DNA of 64,000 bases, from positions 1,302,001 to 1,366,000 of the forward strand of contig NZ_NEVS01000001.1 in assembly GCF_002261215.1 (NCBI RefSeq), in the 5' to 3' direction. A model generated the notes under the pieces. That model was not told the DNA's origin. It did no database searches and saw nothing but the letters and a program-made list of their open reading frames with translations. Source of the stretch: Bordetella genomosp. 11. GTDB taxonomy: Bacteria > Pseudomonadota > Gammaproteobacteria > Burkholderiales > Burkholderiaceae_B. Below, in pieces: positions 17,483-24,889 of this stretch. Every line of letters begins with the position of its first letter. Within the stretch, counting starts at the first letter, position 1. The translations under genes and the position numbers were made by a program.

Positions 17483-18925
17483 ATGCGCAAGCGTTTTCCG
17501 GTGGCGGTCGCGCTGCTGGCGATGGCAGCCGTGGCGGGTGTGGCCGCGGGCGGGAGCGGCGAGCAGGGTACGGCCGCGTCCCCGCCGGGGCAGGCCGCGC
17601 GGGAAGCCCCGTGGAACAACCCCGTGATCCGCCAGAAGCCGCTCAGCCTGGCGGCCCAGGTGGGGCAGAGGCTGTTCTTCGACCACAACATGTCCGGTTC
17701 GCGCAAGATGTCTTGTGCCACCTGCCATGACCCGAAGTTCGCCTACGGTCCGCCCAACGACCTGGCCGCGCAACCGGGTGGCGCCGCCCTGGCCGATCGC
17801 GGCGTGCGTGCCGTGCCTTCGCTGCGGTACAAGGACAAGACGCCGCCGTATTCCGATTTGCTGGACAATCCCGACGCGATCAGCGTGCCTGGGCCCGGCG
17901 GCGGCTTCGACTGGGACGGCCGCGCCGCGGATCACGCCGGGCAGGCCGAGGGACCGCTGCTCGATCCGGTGGAAATGGCCAACACATCGGCCGCCGCCGT
18001 GGTGGCCAAGGTCAAGGCGGCCGACTATGCGCCGCTGTTCCGCCAGGCTTTCGGCGATCATGCCTTCGACGATACCGCCGCCGCCTTCCGCGACATTACC
18101 GCGGCGCTACAGGCCTTCCAGCTGGAAGATATCAGTTTCCGGCCGTACAACAGCAAGTTCGACCTGTACACCTCCAACAAGAAAGGCGGCGAGCTGACCG
18201 TGGCCGAGTTGCGCGGCATGAAGGTCTTCACCGATCCGGACACGGGAAATTGCGCCTCGTGCCATTACCAGGGGGCGGGTTTTCGCGGCAGCAGCGCCCT
18301 GTTCACGGACTTCTCGTACGAGGCCATCGGCGTGCCGCGCAACGATGCCCACGCGACGCGGCCGCTGGCCAATCGCAACGATATCCCGGCGAACGACAAG
18401 GACGCCGGCCGTTTCGATATGGGCCTGTGCGGCCCGCAGCGGCCGGATCATGCCTTGACGGAGGACGGCAAGCCCAGCAGGTTCTGCGGCATGTTCAAGG
18501 CCCCGACGCTGCGCAACGTCGCGCTGCGGCAGACGTTCTTCCACAACGGTGTCATCCACTCGCTGGAACAGGCGATCCGCTTCTATAACACGCGCGATAC
18601 CAACCCGGAGTTGTGGTATCCGACCGTCGGCGGCAAGGTGCTCAAGCCGGGCGACCCCGGCTACGACAAGGACTACCCGACCTACGGGCTGATCACCGTG
18701 CAGTATGCGAAAGGGACGGGCAAAGTGCAAAAGTACAACGACCTGCCCGCGCGATACTGGGGCAACATCGATACCCAGATGCCTTTGGACGGCCGCCCGG
18801 CCGGTTCCAAGCCCCCGATGTCGGAGCAGGACGTGCACGACCTGATCTGCTTCCTGAATACGCTGACCGACGACTACCGGCCTGATGCTCCGCCGACGGC
18901 CGCCCAGAAGGATTGCGTGCGCTGA
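17483..18925 (+). CDS. Di-haem cytochrome c peroxidase/MauG-family protein
   Basis: A 480-residue protein from ATG 17483 with a signal peptide (MRKRFPVAVALLAMAAVAGVAAGG). Two haem c motifs, SCATCH (about residue 76) and NCASCH (about 258), give the bacterial CCP/MauG arrangement of low- and high-potential haems. Distal segments include GFDWDGRAADHAGQAEGPLLDPVEM and FKAPTLRNVALRQTFFHNG. It is longer than typical CcpA (about 320-350 residues). It reduces peroxide or oxidises a protein substrate in the periplasm. It follows the phosphoesterase after 26 bp, an uncommon partnership. Confidence 0.85.
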   Translation: MRKRFPVAVALLAMAAVAGVAAGGSGEQGTAASPPGQAAREAPWNNPVIRQKPLSLAAQVGQRLFFDHNMSGSRKMSCATCHDPKFAYGPPNDLAAQPGGAALADRGVRAVPSLRYKDKTPPYSDLLDNPDAISVPGPGGGFDWDGRAADHAGQAEGPLLDPVEMANTSAAAVVAKVKAADYAPLFRQAFGDHAFDDTAAAFRDITAALQAFQLEDISFRPYNSKFDLYTSNKKGGELTVAELRGMKVFTDPDTGNCASCHYQGAGFRGSSALFTDFSYEAIGVPRNDAHATRPLANRNDIPANDKDAGRFDMGLCGPQRPDHALTEDGKPSRFCGMFKAPTLRNVALRQTFFHNGVIHSLEQAIRFYNTRDTNPELWYPTVGGKVLKPGDPGYDKDYPTYGLITVQYAKGTGKVQKYNDLPARYWGNIDTQMPLDGRPAGSKPPMSEQDVHDLICFLNTLTDDYRPDAPPTAAQKDCVR

Positions 18926-19036
18926 GAGGGTGCGGCGCGGGGTGTAAATCCAAAAAAACGATCCTTATCGAGGAGCGTTTGAAGCGGTAGCGCTGGCGCC
19001 GGGCGGGACCATCCTGGCGCCGGCGGCCGATGCGCG

Positions 19037-19066
19037 TTAACACCCTGTAAGGCGGTATCTGATATA
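19037..19066 (+). promoter_or_regulatory. Possible promoter of the dehydrogenase operon
   Basis: TTAACA (19037-19042) and GATATA (19061-19066) are spaced by 18 bp in the 225-bp interval before the small subunit gene. No terminator with a T tract is visible after the peroxidase gene, so readthrough is also possible. Confidence 0.4.
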
Positions 19067-19150
19067 AGTGCCGGGTCCGGCTCCGGCGAAGTACAGCCCG
19101 AAAGATGATAGTAGAGGCTGTTTCGCTGCCGGTTTCCACGGAGAAGCTTC

Positions 19151-19885
19151 ATGACTCAAGAGCGAGAGCCGCGCAGGCGTTTCCTGCAACAGGTATTGGC
19201 CATCGTGCCCGCCTCGACCCTGGCCGCGGGTGCCGCGGTAAGCCAAACGGGCTGTACCGGCCAGCCGGCGCAGACCGGCACGGCGGCAAGCGCGAATCCC
19301 CCCAAGCCCTACACCCCCACGTACTTCACCGAAGCGGAATGGAAGTTCGTCGCTGCCGCGGTGGATCACCTGATCCCGGCCGACCAGTACGGTGCCGGCG
19401 CTATCGAGGCCGGGGTTCCGGAATTCATCGACCGGCAGATGGAAACGCCCTGGGGCCACGGCCAGCTGTGGTACATGCAAGGCCCGTTCCATCCCGACGT
19501 GGTGCCGGAGCTGGGCTACCAGATCAACCAGACGCCGCGCGATGTCTATCGCCACGGCATCGCGGCGTGCGATGCATGGTGCAAGCAGCAGCACGGCAAG
19601 GTATTCGTCGACCTGGACAAGCCGCTGCAGGAGCAAGTCCTCAAGGATCTGGACTCGGGCAAGATCGCCTTCGACAACGTGCCGTCGCGCACCTTCTTCA
19701 ACTTCCTGCTTTCCAACACGAAAGAAGGCTATTTCGCCGACCCCATCTACGGGGGAAACAAGCAGATGGCGGGGTGGAAGATGGTGGGCTTTCCGGGCGC
19801 CCGCGCGGACTTCGCGGACTGGACCGACCAGCCCAACGTCAAGTACCCGTACGGGCCCGTATCCATTTCCGGGGAAAAGGGCTGA
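19151..19885 (+). CDS. Gluconate 2-dehydrogenase subunit 3 family protein (small subunit, Tat signal)
   Basis: A 244-residue small subunit of a membrane-bound FAD dehydrogenase. The N-terminus REPRRRFLQQV is a twin-arginine motif followed by a hydrophobic stretch, as in gluconate, sorbitol and fructose dehydrogenase gamma subunits, which carry the flavoprotein through Tat. Subunit 3 family segments are EWKFVAAAVDHLIPADQYGAGAIEAGVPEFIDRQM and WCKQQHGKVFVDLD. It lies 3 bp before the flavoprotein gene, so the two are translated together. Confidence 0.88.
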   Translation: MTQEREPRRRFLQQVLAIVPASTLAAGAAVSQTGCTGQPAQTGTAASANPPKPYTPTYFTEAEWKFVAAAVDHLIPADQYGAGAIEAGVPEFIDRQMETPWGHGQLWYMQGPFHPDVVPELGYQINQTPRDVYRHGIAACDAWCKQQHGKVFVDLDKPLQEQVLKDLDSGKIAFDNVPSRTFFNFLLSNTKEGYFADPIYGGNKQMAGWKMVGFPGARADFADWTDQPNVKYPYGPVSISGEKG

Positions 19886-19888
19886 GCG

Positions 19889-21664
19889 ATGGCGATCAAG
19901 CGAGAGAAAGTCGACGTGGTGCTGGTCGGATTCGGCTGGACCGGTGCGATCATGGGACAGGAGTTGACCGAAGCGGGCCTCAATGTACTGGCGCTGGAGC
20001 GCGGCCCCATGCGGGATACGCCGACCGATGCGCAGTATCCGAAGGTCATCGACGAACTGGCGTACTCGATACGCGGCAAGCTTTACCAGGAGCTGGCCAA
20101 GGAAACCGTGACCATACGCCACGGGGTGAACGACCTTGCGGTGCCCTACCGGCAAAACGGGTCCTTCCTGCTGGGCAATGGCGTGGGCGGCGCGGGCTTC
20201 CATTGGAACGGCATGCACTACCGGGTACTGCCCGAGGAACTGCAGCTGCGCACGCGCTACGAGGAACGCTACGGCAAGAAGTTCATCCCGGAGGACATGA
20301 CGATCCAGGATTTCGGCGTGACCTACGAGGAACTGGAACCCTATTTCACCCAGTTCGAGTATGTGTGCGGCACGTCGGGCAAGGCGGGCAACCTCCAGGG
20401 CAAGATCGTGCCCGGCGGCAATCCGCTGGAAGGCGCGCGCAGCAAGGATTATCCGGTGCCGCCGCTGCCCAATACCCTGGGCGCGCAGCTGTTCGAGAAA
20501 GCCGCGCGCGAGGTCGGCTTCCACCCCTATCCGGCGCCGGCCGCCAACGCATCCGAGCCGTACACCAACCCCTACGGCGTGCGCCTGGGGCCTTGTAATT
20601 TCTGCGGCTTCTGCGAGAACTACGGCTGCTATATGTACGCCAAGGCTTCGCCGCAGACCACCATCCTGCCCGTTCTGCTGAAAAAGCCGAATTTCGAACT
20701 GCGCACGCATTCGCACGTGCTCAAGGTCAATCTGGATTCGTCGGGCAAGAAGGCGACGGGCGTCATCTACATCGACGCGCAGGGGCGCGAGGTCGAACAG
20801 CCGGCCGATCTGGTGATCCTGACCGCGTACCAGATGCACAACGTACGCCTGCTGCTGCTTTCCGGCATCGGCAAGCCCTACGATCCCGTCACCAACGAAG
20901 GCACGGTGGGCAAGAACTACGCCTACCAAATGAACGGCGCGGTCAATGTTCTGCTGCCCAAGGGCACGCAGCTCAATCCCTTCGTCGGAACGGGGGCGGG
21001 CGGCGTAGCGATGGACGACCTGAACGGCGACCAGTTCGATCACGGGCCGCTGGGTTTCATCGGCGGCGCTTCGATCCGGCATATCCGCTATGGCGGCCGG
21101 CCCATCGCGCAAACGCCCACCATGCCGGGCGCGCCGCGCTGGGGAAGCGGGTGGAAGGCAGCCGTGCAGGATACCTACCAGCGTTATATGAGCATCGGCA
21201 TCTCGGGCTCGGTCATGTCCTATCGCGACGCGTATCTGTCGCTCGATCCGACCTACAAGGATGCGTTCGGCCAACCGCTGCTGCGCATGACCTTCGACTG
21301 GCACGATAACGAGTTCGACATGATCGGGCACCTCGGCACGCGCATGGACGAAGTCGCCAAGGCCATGAACCCCGAGAAGCACTTCATCGCCGTGCGCAAG
21401 AAGGGCTCGCACTACGACACCCGCGTCTACCAGAGCACGCACAACACCGGCGGCGCGATCATGGGAACGAATCCCAAGGAAAGCGTCGTCAACCGGTATC
21501 TCCAGAGCTGGGACGTTTCCAATGTCTTCGTGATGGGCGCCTGCCTGTTCCCGCAGAACATGGGATACAACCCGACGGGGCTGGTCGGGGGGCTGGCCTA
21601 CTGGGCCGCGCACCATATCCGCGAGCAGTATCTGAAGAATCCCGGCCCGCTGGTGCAGGCATAA
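19889..21664 (+). CDS. GMC-type FAD dehydrogenase, gluconate 2-dehydrogenase-like large subunit
   Basis: A 591-residue flavoprotein. The Rossmann motif is VLVGFGWTGAIMGQEL (residues about 10-25). A Cys-rich CNFCGFCENYGCY near residue 235 recalls the 3Fe-4S segment reported in related FAD-glucose dehydrogenases. The C-terminal substrate region is YQSTHNTGGAIMG with HNT in place of the usual catalytic His pair. It has no signal of its own and would be exported with the small subunit. It oxidises a sugar, sugar acid or alcohol on the periplasmic side; the substrate is not determined by sequence. Confidence 0.88.
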   Translation: MAIKREKVDVVLVGFGWTGAIMGQELTEAGLNVLALERGPMRDTPTDAQYPKVIDELAYSIRGKLYQELAKETVTIRHGVNDLAVPYRQNGSFLLGNGVGGAGFHWNGMHYRVLPEELQLRTRYEERYGKKFIPEDMTIQDFGVTYEELEPYFTQFEYVCGTSGKAGNLQGKIVPGGNPLEGARSKDYPVPPLPNTLGAQLFEKAAREVGFHPYPAPAANASEPYTNPYGVRLGPCNFCGFCENYGCYMYAKASPQTTILPVLLKKPNFELRTHSHVLKVNLDSSGKKATGVIYIDAQGREVEQPADLVILTAYQMHNVRLLLLSGIGKPYDPVTNEGTVGKNYAYQMNGAVNVLLPKGTQLNPFVGTGAGGVAMDDLNGDQFDHGPLGFIGGASIRHIRYGGRPIAQTPTMPGAPRWGSGWKAAVQDTYQRYMSIGISGSVMSYRDAYLSLDPTYKDAFGQPLLRMTFDWHDNEFDMIGHLGTRMDEVAKAMNPEKHFIAVRKKGSHYDTRVYQSTHNTGGAIMGTNPKESVVNRYLQSWDVSNVFVMGACLFPQNMGYNPTGLVGGLAYWAAHHIREQYLKNPGPLVQA

Positions 21665-21676
21665 GGAGGCGTCAAC

Positions 21677-22999
21677 ATGATGAAGCCACATCTCATCGCC
21701 GCCGCCTTCACGCTGGCGGCTACCCAGGCCTGGGCGCAGGCGCCCGCGGCGGGCAATGCCGATGCGCAAATGATCAAGCAAGGCGAATACCTGTCGCGCG
21801 CGGCCGATTGCGTGGCCTGCCACACCGTGCCGGGCGGCAAGCCCTACGCCGGCGGCCTGCCCTTCGAGACACCGATAGGCACGGTGTACTCCAGCAATAT
21901 CACGCCCGACAAGGACACCGGCATCGGCGGCTATAGCTACGAGGACTTCGACCGCGCCGTGCGCCATGGCGTGGGCAAGGGCACCGGCAACCTGTACCCG
22001 GCCATGCCCTATACCTCGTACGCCCATATCCGGCCCGACGACGTCAAAGCGCTGTACGCGTACTTCATGCACGGCGTGGCGCCGGTCAGCCAGCAAAACA
22101 AGGACGCGGATATTCCGTGGCCGCTATCGATGCGCTGGCCCCTGGGCATCTGGCGGGCGCTGTTCGCGCCGGACGTCGCCGCCGAGCCGGCCCCCGGCGC
22201 CGACGAACAGGCGGCGGCCGCCGGCGGCGCCGAGGTGCTGCGCGGACGCTATCTGGTCGAGGGCCTGGGCCACTGCAGCGCCTGCCATACGCCACGCGGC
22301 TTCGCGCTGCAGGAAAAGGCATCCACCGACGCCGACGGTCCCGAGTTCCTGTCCGGCGGCGTCGTGGAAGGCTGGCTGGCGAAGGACCTGCGCGGCGACG
22401 TCAATAGCGGACTGGGCGGGTGGAGCAAGGAAGACATCGTCGCGTTCCTGAAGAGCGGCCGCAACGCGCATTCCGCCGCCTTCGGCGGCATGGCGCAGGT
22501 AGTGCAGGACAGCACGCAATACATGAGCGACGCCGACCTGAACGCCATCGCGGCCTACCTGAAGACGCTGAAGCCCGCCGATAAGGAGGGTGCGCCCAAG
22601 CTCGCCTACAACGATGCGACGGGCCAGGCCCTGCGCACGGGCGGCGACAAGAGCGACGGCGCCATCACCTTCCTGAACAACTGCGCGGCCTGCCACCGCA
22701 GCAGCGGCAAGGGGTACACGGAAACCTTCCCTCAGTTGGCGCAAAGCTCGACGGTACTGAGCAAGGATCCCGCCTCGTTGATTCATCTGGTGCTCAAGGG
22801 CGCGCAGATGCCGGGTACCCGCTCGGCACCCACGGCGTACGCGATGCCGGGCTTCGACTATCGCCTGACCGACGCGGAGGTTGCCGCGGTTGTGACCTTC
22901 GTGCGAAATAGCTGGGGCAACCAGGCCCCCGCGGTCAGCGCGGACCAGGTCGCCAAGGTGCGCAAGGAGGTAGGGGCGGAGCCCGCCCCGGTGCGATAA
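21677..22999 (+). CDS. Tri-haem cytochrome c subunit of the dehydrogenase
   Basis: A 440-residue exported cytochrome with a signal peptide (HLIAAAFTLAATQAWAQA) and three haem c motifs: CVACH (about residue 50), CSACH (about 198) and CAACH (about 336). This is the build of the membrane cytochrome subunits of gluconate and alcohol dehydrogenases, which pass electrons from the flavoprotein to ubiquinone. It follows the large subunit by 12 bp with an AAGGAGG ribosome-binding site, completing the small-large-cytochrome operon. Confidence 0.9.
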   Translation: MMKPHLIAAAFTLAATQAWAQAPAAGNADAQMIKQGEYLSRAADCVACHTVPGGKPYAGGLPFETPIGTVYSSNITPDKDTGIGGYSYEDFDRAVRHGVGKGTGNLYPAMPYTSYAHIRPDDVKALYAYFMHGVAPVSQQNKDADIPWPLSMRWPLGIWRALFAPDVAAEPAPGADEQAAAAGGAEVLRGRYLVEGLGHCSACHTPRGFALQEKASTDADGPEFLSGGVVEGWLAKDLRGDVNSGLGGWSKEDIVAFLKSGRNAHSAAFGGMAQVVQDSTQYMSDADLNAIAAYLKTLKPADKEGAPKLAYNDATGQALRTGGDKSDGAITFLNNCAACHRSSGKGYTETFPQLAQSSTVLSKDPASLIHLVLKGAQMPGTRSAPTAYAMPGFDYRLTDAEVAAVVTFVRNSWGNQAPAVSADQVAKVRKEVGAEPAPVR

Positions 23000-23024
23000 C
23001 GCCGGACCGGGCTGACGCCATTCG

Positions 23025-23058
23025 ACCAGGGTTCGCCGCGAGCGGCCCTGGTTTTTTT
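23025..23058 (+). terminator. Terminator of the dehydrogenase operon
   Basis: Stem ACCAGGG (23025-23031) with CCCTGGT (23046-23052), followed by a run of T residues (23052-23058). Confidence 0.85.
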
Positions 23059-23169
23059 GCGCCGCGATTTCGGCTGCAGGGCACGAGCGGCATTCCAGGC
23101 AGGCGGCGCCGATGCGGGCCGGCGTCCTTTGTGGAGTACCATCGAAGGCTTACCCACCGGGAGATAGCC

Positions 23170-23439
23170 ATGCAGCGAGTAATTACCGAAAACCAGATTC
23201 CAACGGGCGATTTCCGGCAAGTGAAGTACGTCGGGGCCATCAAGGACCGCATCGACGACGGCAATAGCTCGCCCGTCTGGACTATCGACGCAAAATCCCC
23301 GTTCGCCCAGCAAGCCGGCATGGGACCGATCGACACCTGGACCGAAGTCATGATCGACGTGGAGGATCCCACCTCGGCCGAAACCCTGGCCCGGCTGAAG
23401 CGTGCCGTCGAGGCGCGGCTGATGCAGCAACTGGGGTAA
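23170..23439 (+). CDS. Small hypothetical protein
   Basis: An 89-residue acidic soluble protein from ATG 23170, with a GGGAGA ribosome-binding site eight bases upstream; this decides the start over the open frame from 23131. No domain is recognised. The sequence reads as one alpha/beta unit (VKYVGAIKDRIDDGNSSPVWTIDAK, then TWTEVMIDVEDPTSAETLARLK). It is the last gene before the tRNA-Cys islet and may have been the native neighbour of the tRNA. Confidence 0.5.
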   Translation: MQRVITENQIPTGDFRQVKYVGAIKDRIDDGNSSPVWTIDAKSPFAQQAGMGPIDTWTEVMIDVEDPTSAETLARLKRAVEARLMQQLG

Positions 23440-23446
23440 GTGGGGA

Positions 23447-23512
23447 AAAACGATAAGGCCCGCACCGCTCGATGCGGGCCTTGATGTGTCTGGAGGCGCA
23501 AGCCGGAACCGA
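23447..23512. repeat. Left direct repeat: duplicated tRNA-Cys 3' end and terminator (att-like)
   Basis: 66 bp matching 24514-24579 with five mismatches; the core 23470-23508 is identical over 39 bp to 24537-24575. It contains the last 22 nt of tRNA-Cys (from the CCA complement at 23491) and the terminator hairpin (23455-23464 with 23473-23482). The rest of the tRNA is absent. This is what integration into a tRNA 3' end leaves behind. Confidence 0.85.
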
Positions 23513-23523
23513 TTTTAAAAATC

Positions 23524-23538
23524 TAGCACCCAGTGCTA
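23524..23538. promoter_or_regulatory. Toxin-antitoxin operator
   Basis: TAGCAC (23524-23529) and GTGCTA (23533-23538), a perfect 6-bp inverted repeat with a 3-bp centre. It overlaps a -10-like TATATT (23537-23542), where an antitoxin would repress its own operon. Confidence 0.55.
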
Positions 23539-23553
23539 TATTTGCAAATCCAG

Positions 23554-23937
23554 ATGGCAGATGCAATGCGCAAAAAACAACCCCGTTTTTTCAAGACCAA
23601 GGCATTTGCCAAGCTTGCTGCCAAGGCACAGATTCTCGATGAAGAACTGCTGCGCGCCGGCAAAGATCTGGCCGAGGGCAAAGGCGACAACCTGGGCGGT
23701 AATGTCTGGAAAAAGCGCCTCCACAAGAACATGCATCGCAGCATTGTCGTTGAGAAGGTGGGGGACCACTGGTTCTTCGTGTATCTGTACGCAAAGAATG
23801 ATCGTGAGAACATCGATCAGGCTGAAGAGGCTGCGTTCAAACGATTTGCTACGCTGTTCGCGGCCATGAGCAGTGCGCAGCTCGATGACCAGCTCAAGCT
23901 CAAGGAACTCAGGGAGATTGTCAGTAATGGCGACTAA
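23554..23937 (+). CDS. RelE/ParE-family toxin (type II toxin-antitoxin)
   Basis: A 127-residue basic protein of the RelE type, with the family core RFFKTKAFAKLAAKAQI, GNVWKKRLHKN and HWFFVYLYAKNDRENI. Such toxins usually cut mRNA, often in the ribosome. The start is either ATG 23554 or ATG 23566; the frame also opens at GTG 23533, but that lies in the operator. Its last 11 bases overlap the antitoxin gene, so the order is toxin first, as in HigBA-like systems. Base composition is distinctly less GC-rich than the neighbours. Confidence 0.82.
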   Translation: MADAMRKKQPRFFKTKAFAKLAAKAQILDEELLRAGKDLAEGKGDNLGGNVWKKRLHKNMHRSIVVEKVGDHWFFVYLYAKNDRENIDQAEEAAFKRFATLFAAMSSAQLDDQLKLKELREIVSNGD

Positions 23938-24250
23938 ATCTCGATTCAAAAGTGATGCGTTCGAGGCTATTCATAGCGCGGCCGCCGGCCTTCAGCGTTC
24001 TGGTGTGGTGAGCAAACAAACGATGCGAGAGTTCGATGAGATGTGTCTCGCTGCGCCCCCGCACTTCGACGCAAAGGCCATTGTGAAGATTCGCAGGGCA
24101 GCAAAAGTCAGCCAGCCCGTGTTCGCCAAGTACCTCAACACAAGCACTTCCACCGTGCAGAAGTGGGAAAGCGGCGCGAAGCAGCCGAGCGGTATCGCGG
24201 CGCGACTGCTACAGGTCATAAAGAAGCACGGGCTTGATGTGCTGGCTTGA
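23927..24250 (+). CDS. Xre-family antitoxin (HigA/NadS-like)
   Basis: A 107-residue DNA-binding protein from ATG 23927, overlapping the toxin stop by 11 bp. Residues about 55-95 form a helix-turn-helix (AAKVSQPVFAKYLNTSTSTVQKWESG). The N-terminal 45 residues (AIHSAAAGLQRSGVVSKQTMREFD) match the extension of this antitoxin group that contacts the toxin. It should neutralise the RelE protein and repress the operon through the palindrome at 23524-23538. Confidence 0.82.
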   Translation: MATKSRFKSDAFEAIHSAAAGLQRSGVVSKQTMREFDEMCLAAPPHFDAKAIVKIRRAAKVSQPVFAKYLNTSTSTVQKWESGAKQPSGIAARLLQVIKKHGLDVLA

Positions 24251-24346
24251 TTCGGCAGCTTGATGGGCACCCTATCAAACGCTGTACGTATTTGATCTGC
24301 CATGGGTGGTAATTTGGAAATCATCGCCAAATTGCCTGACGGTGCA

Positions 24347-24450
24347 GGTGGCTGCCTTGAATGGCTGCCTTAGGTGGCTGCCTTAAGTGGCTACCTTAGG
24401 TGGCTGCCTTAAGTGGCTACCTTAGGTGGCTGCCTTAAGTGGCCGCTGGC
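24347..24450. repeat. Array of eight 13-bp tandem repeats
   Basis: Eight consecutive 13-bp units from 24347, alternating GGTGGCTGCCTTA and AGTGGCTACCTTA, so the higher-order period is 26 bp. The first two and the last units are degenerate. The 13-bp period and lack of a ribosome-binding site argue against coding. The 24251-24513 interval holds nothing else that I can identify, apart from the inverted tRNA fragment. Confidence 0.85.
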
Positions 24451-24485
24451 CAGTCGCCAGTCCCAACAAAATCGGAATGGGTCTG

Positions 24486-24498
24486 CCGGCTTGCGCCT
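24486..24498 (+). repeat. Inverted 13-bp copy of the tRNA-Cys 3' end
   Basis: CCGGCTTGCGCCT is the exact reverse complement of 24561-24573 in the tRNA-Cys gene (T-arm and acceptor strand). It lies 75 bp from it in the opposite orientation. It may be a trace of another att site, or chance. Confidence 0.4.
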
Positions 24499-24513
24499 GG
24501 CAGCCGTACAGGC

Positions 24514-24549
24514 AAAACGAAAAGGCCCGCATCGAGCGATGCGGGCCTT
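24514..24549 (-). terminator. tRNA-Cys terminator
   Basis: A 13-bp perfect stem (24522-24534 with 37-49 of the same block, that is 24537-24549) and U-rich tail on the minus strand (TTTCGTTTT over 24522-24514). Confidence 0.8.
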
Positions 24550-24579
24550 GATGTGTCTGGAGGCGCAAGCCGGAATCGA
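24514..24579. repeat. Right direct repeat (functional tRNA-Cys 3' end and terminator)
   Basis: Right partner of the repeat at 23447-23512, with 61 of 66 positions identical. It supplies the working 3' end of the tRNA. Confidence 0.85.
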
Positions 24580-24631
24580 ACCGACGTACACGGATTTGCA
24601 ATCCGCTGCATAACCACTCTGCCATTGCGCC
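24558..24631 (-). tRNA. tRNA-Cys (GCA anticodon)
   Basis: 74 nt including an encoded CCA (24558-24560). The acceptor stem is GGCGCAA/TTGCGCC with discriminator U73, as expected for tRNA-Cys. The anticodon loop is TTGCAAA (anticodon GCA), and the T-loop contains TTCGATT. The gene is complete, although its 3' end is part of the islet boundary repeat. Confidence 0.96.
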
Positions 24632-24681
24632 TTTATTTTCTCCTGGCGATCGCCCACAGGGGCGCCGGAAGGAAGCCAAAG

Positions 24682-24710
24682 ATTCTAACATCATCCGGCG
24701 ACAGCTGCAC
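24682..24710 (-). promoter_or_regulatory. Possible tRNA-Cys promoter
   Basis: On the minus strand TAGAAT (24687-24682) is a good -10 about 50 bp upstream of the tRNA 5' end. The -35 (GTGCAG, 24710-24705) is weak with 17 bp spacing. Confidence 0.4.
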
Positions 24711-24889
24711 GGCCGCCCGGTTCGGGCCGTTTGAGGCGGCCTCCGGGGGGATGGGGCGCGGTGCCGCGGGCTATCAAACCAGTCTTCGCTATCCCGTTGG
24801 GCGAGATCGTCCGCAAGACCGTCCTACGGGCCCCGTGCGGAGGTACGATGTCGCGTCACATCGCCCGCTCCCCCAGCCTGGAGGAACCC

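Larger units (their letters stand above)
23447..24579. mobile_element. Mini genomic islet at the tRNA-Cys 3' end, carrying a toxin-antitoxin pair
   Basis: The segment between the two copies of the tRNA-Cys 3' end is 1067 bp long. It holds a RelE-type toxin, an Xre antitoxin and an array of 13-bp repeats, and no integrase. The intact tRNA is at the right, rebuilt by the right-hand copy. Codon use inside (AAA, GAT, TTT codons, lower GC) differs from the very GC-rich neighbours. It is probably a remnant of a larger integrative element, or a non-autonomous element moved by an integrase elsewhere. Confidence 0.65.

Noticed and set aside
19037..22096. Long minus-strand open frame of over 1000 codons opposite the dehydrogenase operon
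   Set aside because: It is an antisense shadow of well-supported genes in high-GC DNA, rich in His/Arg/Gly and without any family motif.
24347..24450. CRISPR array
   Set aside because: Units are 13 bp and directly adjacent, without spacers, and no cas genes are present.
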